Source of the DNA: Pseudomonas putida W15Oct28
Lineage (GTDB): Bacteria > Pseudomonadota > Gammaproteobacteria > Pseudomonadales > Pseudomonadaceae
NCBI RefSeq assembly: GCF_000708715.2
Contig: NZ_JENB01000035.1
Location: 1 to 56,354 of the forward strand
Reading direction: 5' to 3'
DNA: 56,354 bases
Shown: piece after piece, positions 49,779 through 56,354 of the stretch
Layout of the letters: each line of letters starts with the position of its first letter
Position numbering within the stretch: position 1 is the first letter of the stretch
Notes under the pieces: model-generated
Seen by the model: the letters and a program-made list of their open reading frames with translations, nothing else
Database searches by the model: none
Told to the model about the DNA's origin: nothing
Program-made: the position numbers and the translations under genes

Positions 49779-52700
49779 ATGCCAACCCCCGCAGCTTCCA
49801 TCGACACCTTGATCGCCAGCCAGTTGCCCGAGTGGCTGGCGAGAGCCTCGGCCACCCGGCTGGTCGAGTTGCATGCCTGTTTACGCGAGCAACAGGCTGT
49901 GCAGCAACATCTGGAGGCATTGTTTGGTGACCTGGTGCCCCTCGATGTCTTTGCTGCACCCTTGCTCCAGAACGCGCTTGCCGAGCCGCTTGTGCATTCA
50001 CAGGATGTGCGCAAGGCCATGCTGAAAATACACTTCATCGAACGTTATCCCGGCTCCCGCCCGGAAGTACCGCCAGGTGTTCGCGAGCGCACCCTGCAGC
50101 ACAGCTTGCTGGCCGCTGCACTGCACAATTTCAGCCACGGCGAAACCCGTTCGCTTGGGCTATCAGATCAATCGAGGCTGCTGGATGCCCAGGGCAACGT
50201 CTTGCCCATGACGGCCAGGGCCTTTGCCGGGCTTTGCCGCACGCTGGACCTTGGTGGGCAGTACCAGGCCTACCTGAAAGCGCAGTTGACCGCGCAGGGG
50301 GAGGCGGGGCAGCGGGTGGCGATGCTGCTTGAGCAAGGCCAGCGCCATGCGCTTGAAGCTGCCTTGCGTATTGCTGCCCTCAAAGGTGACATTGATGAGA
50401 CTGCACAGGTGCAATGCCTGGCGGCGATCAGCGTTGAGCAAGGCGCGGTTACGCGGATGCGCCCGAACGCATTGCGCGTGTTTGGCAAGCGTGTGCGTGG
50501 GGCCGTGGCCTTCGAGCTGCACAGCGACGGCCTGGGCGAGGGGCAACTGCAAGGCGTGTTGTGCTGGTTACCTGACGACCCGCAGGGAGCAATGACTTGG
50601 CATGCGTCCTGGGGTGCACTGTTTCAGATGTTGGGCAGGCGGTTTCGAGTGCCCGGCTACCGTGAGTACTTCCAGCGATTCATCAGCGAACGTGACCGCG
50701 AGCGTTACACACTGGCATTGAACCTCGCCTTGGCACAGGGGGCGGCGCACACACCCGTGGTGCTTGATGGGCGCCACGAAGTTATCCGCGAACCCTTGTT
50801 CCGGTTCCTGCAGAAAAGCCAACTCGACACCCTGTTCGACGATGCGCAGGTGCTGGCTGTGCCTACTGCCATTCAGGACAGTGCCGAACGTGATCGACGG
50901 CTGCACTTCTACGCAAGCCTCGGCCTCGACTTGCTGGGGTTGGCGAGCTTCTACGTGCCGGGCCTCGGCCTGCCGCTTTTGGGTATCTCTGCGCTGCAGG
51001 TGGTGGATGACGTGTATGAGGGTTACGTCGACTGGCAACTGGGAGACCGGCAGAGCGCGCTGGAACATGCCTTCAGCGTAGCGGTGAACGTGGCACAAGC
51101 GGCGGTGACTGCCGGGGCAGGAGCAGCCTCGGAGCGCCTGCTACGCCGCGCTTCATTTGTTGACGCGCTGGCGCCCGTGCAAACTGCGCAGGGGCAGTAC
51201 AAATTGATCGACCCACGGTTGGAGGCCTACGCGCTGAATGATGACCTTCTTGCCACCGGCCAGTACGCCAGCGTCGCGGGTCAGGCTCACTTACGAACGC
51301 ACCAGGCGGCTTACCGGGTAGCCGGCGACTTTTACGAAGGCGAGTTGTACATCCAGCATCCGCAGCGTGATGGGGCCTATGCGCCAAAGTTGCGGCACCT
51401 GGGGGACGGCGCATGGCGGCATGAACTGGAGACACCGCAGGCATGGCAGGGGGTAGAGTTGCTGCGGCGCCTGAACAGTGGCTTGGCTGAGGTGGATGAG
51501 CAGGTGGCCCGCGATGTGTTGTGGGCCACGGGCTACGATGAGGACCGGCTGCGGCGTTTGCACCAGGAGGAGGGCGCGGCGCCGGCACGTTTGCTCGATG
51601 CCCTGCAGCGCTGGGCGCTGCACGAGCAGTTTCCGAGCTTGCAAGGGGCTGCGTTCGAACAGCATTTCCTCGAACAGCAGCGGGTGCCGTCACCTGCCGA
51701 ACAGGTTTTACTGCGTGATTTCCCGGGGCTTACAGCCCGGGGTGCGAGTGAAATCGTGCAACAGGCTGATGAGCTGCTGGTCGAGCGCATGGTTGACCGG
51801 CAACGGGTGCCGCTGGCCTTGGCCGAGCAAGCCCGCTGGTTGCTCAGGGACAGCCGCCTGGACCGGGCGTGTGCGGGCCTTGGCCAGGCCGAGGCAGTCA
51901 ATGCCGATACCGAGCGCTTGGCGTTCGGGTTGCTGGGTCAGTGGTTGAGCTGGCCCGATACGCAGCGGATAGAGCTGCGTGAGGCCGAGCCAGGGGCAAT
52001 GCCATTGGCCAGTATGGGCGCTCCGTCCGCAGCCGAAGTACGCGTGGTCGCCAAGGGGCGCCACGGTTATCAGGCCCAGGACCGCTCGGGGTTGCCTTTG
52101 CAGGGTGCGAGCGAGAGTGACAGCCTTGTGCAGGCGCTGCTGTGGCAACTGAATACTGCACAGCGACAGGCGCTGGGGGATGCCGGGCAATCGGCCGCAC
52201 AGTTGGCACAGGCGCTGGCAGAGCGGGCCTTCGCACAGCGCGACGGGTTGGCCACCTTGCTGGGCATGGCACCCGTGGGCGGCAGAGTGCGCCCGCCGGT
52301 GCGCCTGGGGGATGGTCGCCTTGGCTACCCGCTCAGCGGGCGGGGAGAAAGCAGCACCGAGGCGTTGCACCGGGCGATCAGGCGTTTGTTTCCGGGTTTC
52401 ACCGATGCCGAGCTGGAGGCGTTTATCGCCTCGGCCGACCGCCAGGGTGTGACGCCTTGGCATTACTGCTTCCAGTTGCGCGAGCAGCTGCGTCTTCTGG
52501 AGAACGCACTGAGCGACTGGCGGCGAGCGTCTGCCGGCCCGACGCAAAACGTACGCCGCGCCTGGGTGGCAAGGGTGATCCGCCGCGCCTGGCAGCGCCA
52601 GCATCGGGATACCCATGGCAACTACCAGTTGCTCATTGATGGCTGGCGGGTAGGGCGGCTGCCAAGGCTGCCTGAAGCCGTGGACTTCAGCCATGTTGCC

Positions 52701-54107
52701 CGCCTGACCTTGCGCGACATGAGCCTGCTGGAGATCGAGCCCGCTTTCCTGCAGCGGTTCAGCCGGGTGCGCAGCCTGGACCTGCGTGGCAACTTGCTGA
52801 CGGCGATGCCCGCCAGTATCGAGCAGTTGGTGGAGCTCGTGGAGCTGAACCTTGCCGGAAACCACATCGTCCTGACCCGCGAAAGCAGCCAGCGTCTTGC
52901 TGCACTGCACCGGCTGGTGTCCCTTGACCTGCACGGCAATCTGTTGGGTCGTGCCCCGGATGTGCGCGCACTGTACCGTTTGCGGATCCTCAACATGCGC
53001 AACACGGGGCTGCGCGAATTGCCGATGGTGCTGCTCGAATCACCCACGCTGACCGTAATCGACCTGCGCGAAAACGGCATCAGCGAGCTGCCCGAAGCGG
53101 TGCTGCAACTGATCAGGCGCAACCCGGGCCGAGTCTTTTTGCATGGCAATCCCCTGTCGCCGCGGGCCATCCGGCAACTGCGTGAGCTGGTGGGCAACCA
53201 GGCGGCAATCGTGCTGCCTGGTCGTGTCCATGAAGAGTTGCTTGAGGATGAGCGCCTGCGCTACCTGGACGGCGTGGCACCCAGCGACCAGAACCGCCGC
53301 CTGGCACAATGGAGCAACCTGGCGGGGGAAGAGGGGGCGCAGGATTTGTTCCGCTTTTTTACCGACTTTTCGTGCTCTGCGGATTTTCGGCGACAGCCGC
53401 GTGAAATGAGCCGTCGGGTGTGGGGCATCATCGAGGCCTGCGAGCTGAACGGTGAAGTGCGTGAAGCGGTGTTTCAGCAAGCCGCCGGGCCGCGCAGCTG
53501 TGCCGACCAGATGTTGTTGATCCTCAGTGCCCTTGAGGTGCGTACCTTGGCGGCGCAGCGTGCTGCCGGGCTGGAAGGGGCCTACGCCATGCGGCCGCTG
53601 CTGCAGTTGGGGCGGGAGCTGTTCCGCCTGGATCAGGTCGACCGTATCGCCATCCGGCATATCCAGCAGATGCACATAAGTGCCCCCTACATGGCGGTCG
53701 ACGAGGTAGAAGTGCACCTGGCCTACCGGGTTGGCTTGGCGGATGGCCTCGATTTGCCCGGGCAACCCTCGGCAATGAACTACGGATACGTCAGTGGCGT
53801 GAGCAAACATGACCTGGAGCTCGCCAAGCTTGAGGTTCAGCTTGCCGAAAACGCTGAAGCGTTGAGCCGCTCAATGGCCGCGCGCGACTTCTGGCAGCAA
53901 TACTTGCAGCGCTTGCATGCCGACAGGTTCGAGGCCATGGGCGGGCCGTTCCATGATCGGCTGGAGGCAATATTCGATCAGCGCGAGCAGATGACTGACC
54001 TGGTGTTTCGCGAGTCTATCGAGGCGCTGCAGGCCGAGCGTTCGGCAGCAGAGCGAGCGTTGTATCTTGAACTGACCCGCCAGGCCTATGACAGGCATCC
54101 GGTCTGA
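49779..54107 (+). CDS. Dermonecrotic-toxin-like protein with LRRs and NEL E3 ubiquitin ligase domain
   Basis: A 1442-residue protein without a Sec signal. The long N-terminal region contains the DUF6543 (dermonecrotic/RTX toxin-like) signature, LDLLGLASFYVPGLGLPLLG near residues 384-402 with QVVDDVYEGYVDWQLGDRQS after it. Residues about 965-1130 are leucine-rich repeats (SLDLRGNLLTAMPASIEQL, VIDLRENGISELPEAVLQL). The C-terminus is a NEL (IpaH/SspH-type) ligase with catalytic Cys1241 in GPRSCADQMLLIL, the family CxD motif. NEL enzymes ubiquitinate host proteins, so an effector acting in eukaryotic cells is implied. AAAGGAG lies nine bases before the ATG. No secretion apparatus is near. Confidence 0.9.
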   Translation: MPTPAASIDTLIASQLPEWLARASATRLVELHACLREQQAVQQHLEALFGDLVPLDVFAAPLLQNALAEPLVHSQDVRKAMLKIHFIERYPGSRPEVPPGVRERTLQHSLLAAALHNFSHGETRSLGLSDQSRLLDAQGNVLPMTARAFAGLCRTLDLGGQYQAYLKAQLTAQGEAGQRVAMLLEQGQRHALEAALRIAALKGDIDETAQVQCLAAISVEQGAVTRMRPNALRVFGKRVRGAVAFELHSDGLGEGQLQGVLCWLPDDPQGAMTWHASWGALFQMLGRRFRVPGYREYFQRFISERDRERYTLALNLALAQGAAHTPVVLDGRHEVIREPLFRFLQKSQLDTLFDDAQVLAVPTAIQDSAERDRRLHFYASLGLDLLGLASFYVPGLGLPLLGISALQVVDDVYEGYVDWQLGDRQSALEHAFSVAVNVAQAAVTAGAGAASERLLRRASFVDALAPVQTAQGQYKLIDPRLEAYALNDDLLATGQYASVAGQAHLRTHQAAYRVAGDFYEGELYIQHPQRDGAYAPKLRHLGDGAWRHELETPQAWQGVELLRRLNSGLAEVDEQVARDVLWATGYDEDRLRRLHQEEGAAPARLLDALQRWALHEQFPSLQGAAFEQHFLEQQRVPSPAEQVLLRDFPGLTARGASEIVQQADELLVERMVDRQRVPLALAEQARWLLRDSRLDRACAGLGQAEAVNADTERLAFGLLGQWLSWPDTQRIELREAEPGAMPLASMGAPSAAEVRVVAKGRHGYQAQDRSGLPLQGASESDSLVQALLWQLNTAQRQALGDAGQSAAQLAQALAERAFAQRDGLATLLGMAPVGGRVRPPVRLGDGRLGYPLSGRGESSTEALHRAIRRLFPGFTDAELEAFIASADRQGVTPWHYCFQLREQLRLLENALSDWRRASAGPTQNVRRAWVARVIRRAWQRQHRDTHGNYQLLIDGWRVGRLPRLPEAVDFSHVARLTLRDMSLLEIEPAFLQRFSRVRSLDLRGNLLTAMPASIEQLVELVELNLAGNHIVLTRESSQRLAALHRLVSLDLHGNLLGRAPDVRALYRLRILNMRNTGLRELPMVLLESPTLTVIDLRENGISELPEAVLQLIRRNPGRVFLHGNPLSPRAIRQLRELVGNQAAIVLPGRVHEELLEDERLRYLDGVAPSDQNRRLAQWSNLAGEEGAQDLFRFFTDFSCSADFRRQPREMSRRVWGIIEACELNGEVREAVFQQAAGPRSCADQMLLILSALEVRTLAAQRAAGLEGAYAMRPLLQLGRELFRLDQVDRIAIRHIQQMHISAPYMAVDEVEVHLAYRVGLADGLDLPGQPSAMNYGYVSGVSKHDLELAKLEVQLAENAEALSRSMAARDFWQQYLQRLHADRFEAMGGPFHDRLEAIFDQREQMTDLVFRESIEALQAERSAAERALYLELTRQAYDRHPV

Positions 54108-54140
54108 TGCTTCAAGAGAAGATGTGACGATTCTGTATTT

Positions 54141-54158
54141 TGCATATTAGCTTATGCA
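54141..54158. promoter_or_regulatory. AT-rich dyad TGCATA-N6-TATGCA before the binding-protein genes
   Basis: A 6-base inverted repeat in the AT-rich 120 bases between the NEL gene and the sulfonate-type binding protein genes. It could be an operator for the latter; no T-tract makes it a terminator. Confidence 0.3.
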
Positions 54159-54227
54159 TTTAATCACTTTTATTTATTTGATGTGGCCCGTTACATTCGC
54201 ATTTCCTCAACCTGCAAGGAACTGCGA

Positions 54228-55190
54228 ATGTCCCTTCGATCTCGCCTGCTGCTTTTCGCCGCCGCCACGCTGCTGGCCACTCAGTCTTTGGCCAGTGACC
54301 GCCTGACCCTGCGCATCGGTGACCAGAAAGGCAACATGCGCGCCCAGCTGGAGGCGGCCGATGCCTTGCGCGACCTGCCTTATGACATCCGCTGGGCAGA
54401 GTTCCCCGCTGCCGCGCCGCTGGCCGAGGCGTTGAACGCCGGGGCGATTGATGCCGGCATCATTGGCGATGCGCCGTTGCTGTTCGTGCTGGCTTCCGGG
54501 GCTCCGGTCAAAGCCATTGCCGTGGACAAGTCCGACCCGTATGGCACGGCGCTGCTGGTGCGCCCAGATGCCCCGCTGCACTGCGCTGCCGACCTCAAGG
54601 GCAAGCGCATCGCCACTGGCCGTGGCTCTATCGGCCATCACCTGGCGTTGAAGGCGCTGGATCAGGTCGGGCTCAGCGAAAAAGACGTGGAGTTCCGCTT
54701 TCTCGGCCCGGTCGACGCCAAGATCGCCCTGGCCAATGGCTCGGTGGACGCCTGGTCGACCTGGGAACCCTACACCGCGCTGGCCGAGCTGAGCGGCCAG
54801 GGCAAAGTGCTGGTCAACGGCCGTGGGTTGTCCAGTGGCAACAGTTTCCTGGCGGCCACCGACGAGGCGCTGGATGACCCGGCGCGCAAGGCCGCACTGC
54901 AGGATTACCTGGCCCGCCTGGCCGGCGCCCAGGTCTGGGCGTACCAGCACCTGGACAGCTATTCGCAAGCCCTGGCCGCGATCATCGGCTTCCCGCAGGA
55001 CGCCGCCCGCCTGCAGTTCGAGCGCCGCCAGTTGCGTTGGCAGGCCATCGACGCGAAGACCATCGGTGAACAGCAGGAAACCGCTGACTTCTACCACGCC
55101 CACGGCCTTATGAATCAACGCCTGGACGTTGCCCCGACCTTCGCCACGGGCTTTACCGTGCCCGCCACTGACTCACTGGCCCAACATTGA
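54228..55190 (+). CDS. Sulfonate-type ABC transporter periplasmic binding protein 1
   Basis: A 320-residue SsuA-like/NMT1 family substrate-binding protein with signal peptide (LLLFAAATLLATQSLA-SD). Pattern: LTLRIGDQKGNM, a lobe with AGAIDAGIIGDAPLLFVLASG, DLKGKRIATGRGSIGHHLAL, and VDAWSTWEPYTALAEL. Aliphatic sulfonates, nitrate-like ions or taurine are the usual ligands; the real ligand is unknown. AAGGAA lies before the ATG at 54228. It is followed 14 bases later by a paralogue. A connection to CysB control is possible. Confidence 0.85.
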   Translation: MSLRSRLLLFAAATLLATQSLASDRLTLRIGDQKGNMRAQLEAADALRDLPYDIRWAEFPAAAPLAEALNAGAIDAGIIGDAPLLFVLASGAPVKAIAVDKSDPYGTALLVRPDAPLHCAADLKGKRIATGRGSIGHHLALKALDQVGLSEKDVEFRFLGPVDAKIALANGSVDAWSTWEPYTALAELSGQGKVLVNGRGLSSGNSFLAATDEALDDPARKAALQDYLARLAGAQVWAYQHLDSYSQALAAIIGFPQDAARLQFERRQLRWQAIDAKTIGEQQETADFYHAHGLMNQRLDVAPTFATGFTVPATDSLAQH

Positions 55191-55204
55191 CCTGGAGACA
55201 CCCC

Positions 55205-56167
55205 ATGCTGCACCGCAAACGCCTGCGTCACCTGGCCCTGGGCCTGCTGCTCGGTGGCCTGCTGCCCTCGCTTGCCCATGCCGAGCAGACCTTGCGCATC
55301 GGTTACCAGAAATCCTCGACCCTGCTGACCTTGCTCAAAGCCCGTGGCACGCTGGAGCAGCGCCTGCAGGCCGAAGGTATTCGCGTCAGCTGGCACGAGT
55401 TCCCCAGCGGCCTGCCACTGCTGGAGGCGCTGAACCTGGGCAATGTCGACCTGTCGGCGGACGTGGCCGACACCGTGCCGGTGTTCACCCAGGCGGCTGG
55501 CGCCAAGCTCACCTATTTTGCTCGTGAGGCGCCATCGCCCACGGCCCAGGCCATCCTGGTACCCGCCGGTTCGCCGCTCAAGACCCTGGCCGACCTCAAG
55601 GGCAAGCGGGTGGCGGTGACCAAGGCGGCGGGCAGCCATTACCTGTTGATCCAGGCCTTGGCCAAGGCCGGCCTCAGCTTCAAGGACATTACCCCGGCGT
55701 ACCTGATCCCAGCCGACGGCCGGGCGGCGTTCGAGAATGGCAAGGTCGATGCCTGGGTCACCTGGGACCCTTACGTAGCCAGTGCCCAGCGTCAGCAGAA
55801 TGCACGCATCCTGGCCGATGGCAGCGAGCTGGCGAGCTACCAGCGCTACTACCTGGCCGGTAGCGATTACGCCAAGGCGCACCCTGAAGTGCTGCAGCAG
55901 GTGTATCAGGCGCTGCGCGAGATCGGTGCCTGGACCAAGGCCAACCCCGCAGCGGCTGCCCGGGTGCTGGGGCCGCTGTGGGGCAACCTGGACAGCGCCA
56001 CGGTGCAGCAGGCCAATGGCCGACGCAGCTATGACGTGCAGCCGGTGCAACTGGACAACCTTGGCGAACAGCAACGCATTGCCGATGCCTTCTACCGTGA
56101 AGGGCTGCTGCCCAAACCGGTGGATGCGCGTGCGGTGACTGTGTTCGAGCCCAAGGTTGCTGACTGA
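55205..56167 (+). CDS. Sulfonate-type ABC transporter periplasmic binding protein 2
   Basis: A 320-residue paralogue with signal peptide (LALGLLLGGLLPSLAHA-EQ). Family blocks are LRIGYQKSSTLLTLLKARG, WHEFPSGLPLLEALNLGNVD, GKRVAVTKAAGSHYLLIQAL and VDAWVTWDPYVASAQ. CTGGAGA precedes the ATG at 55205. No permease or ATPase gene is visible before the window ends; it may lie beyond, or the pair may be orphan receptors. Ligand not determinable. Confidence 0.86.
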   Translation: MLHRKRLRHLALGLLLGGLLPSLAHAEQTLRIGYQKSSTLLTLLKARGTLEQRLQAEGIRVSWHEFPSGLPLLEALNLGNVDLSADVADTVPVFTQAAGAKLTYFAREAPSPTAQAILVPAGSPLKTLADLKGKRVAVTKAAGSHYLLIQALAKAGLSFKDITPAYLIPADGRAAFENGKVDAWVTWDPYVASAQRQQNARILADGSELASYQRYYLAGSDYAKAHPEVLQQVYQALREIGAWTKANPAAAARVLGPLWGNLDSATVQQANGRRSYDVQPVQLDNLGEQQRIADAFYREGLLPKPVDARAVTVFEPKVAD

Positions 56168-56177
56168 GGATGCCTGT

Positions 56178-56203
56178 GCCGGCCTCTTCGCGGGTGAACC
56201 CGC
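56178..56203. repeat. Solitary REP half-unit
   Basis: GGCCTCTTCGCGGGTGAACC followed by CGCTTG, breaking off where other units read CCCACAGG. Its inverted partner is absent, so the doublet was truncated. Confidence 0.6.
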
Positions 56204-56240
56204 TTGTGTCTTGGAGAGGGAATAGAATCTGAAGTGAGAG

Positions 56241-56308
56241 CGGTGAATGGCAAGCTGATAACCCGAGGTGCCCAGAGCACGTGTGGGAGCAAAAGCTGCC
56301 ATTCACCG
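56241..56308. other. 12-base inverted repeat CGGTGAATGGCA / TGCCATTCACCG
   Basis: Exact arms at 56241-56252 and 56297-56308 enclose 44 bases just after the truncated REP unit. This could be the end of an inserted element continuing past the window, or a long hairpin. No transposase is visible. Confidence 0.35.
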
Positions 56309-56354
56309 TTCCACTTTGGCGAGAGCCCGAACAGTTGGATGAGGGCCGTAATCT

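Noticed and set aside
1..56354. CRISPR array
   Set aside because: The repeated palindromes are REP doublets scattered singly between genes; none form regularly spaced identical repeats with unique spacers.

Overview
The window is GC-rich chromosomal DNA of a Pseudomonas putida-group bacterium. The evidence is the gene content (CysB next to an APS-type CysH, a GntR-prpBC-acnD-prpF-prpD-acnB cluster, a solitary tRNA-Gln), the codon use, and about fifteen Pseudomonas REP doublets built on the core CTCCCACAGG in the intergenic gaps. From memory, the order aroF / cysB / prp cluster / prpE / bacteriophytochrome / fimbrial operon matches the core chromosome of P. putida; I could not run a comparison.

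Layout. 1-6.4 kb: biosynthetic and housekeeping genes (DAHP synthase, ketopantoate reductase, universal stress protein, CysB, CysH, PabB). 6.5-9.7 kb: a tight three-gene operon of a secreted retropepsin-like protease, an inactive-transglutaminase/7TM protein and a RimK-like ATP-grasp ligase. 9.7-21.4 kb: methylcitrate cycle genes with a GntR regulator and a matched pair of operator-like palindromes, then convergent acnB. Four REP doublets sit inside the prp gene run, one in each gap, and a fifth lies between prpD and acnB. 21.8-29 kb: DUF1289 protein, QueD, patatin-like phospholipase, two PepSY proteins with an OmpR-type two-component system, a structured non-coding locus, an HPP/CBS membrane protein and a LysR regulator. 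29.2-33 kb: propionyl-CoA synthetase with Crc/Hfq-type CA motifs in its leader, a ZapE-like ATPase, a YdcH-family protein and tRNA-Gln(UUG).

33.2-45 kb is a signalling and surface module: a hybrid histidine kinase, an Rcp1-like response regulator and a bacteriophytochrome kinase on the minus strand, divergent from an archaic (Csu-type) chaperone-usher pilus operon of four small SCPU subunits, chaperone, usher and a two-domain tip subunit. 45-56 kb looks accessory: an M14 cytosolic-carboxypeptidase-like enzyme, an AraC regulator, an autotransporter carrying a tyrosine-phosphatase passenger, a 1442-residue toxin-like protein ending in LRRs and a NEL-type E3 ubiquitin ligase domain, and two tandem sulfonate-type periplasmic binding proteins.

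How parts fit: PrpE makes propionyl-CoA, which PrpC, PrpD or AcnD/PrpF, aconitase and PrpB convert to succinate and pyruvate. The phytochrome, its response regulator and the hybrid kinase are placed to control sessile-lifestyle functions such as the divergent pilus. The least explained elements are the NEL protein with no secretion system in view, the phosphatase autotransporter, the envelope ATP-grasp/protease operon and the four-hairpin RNA locus near 26.9 kb.
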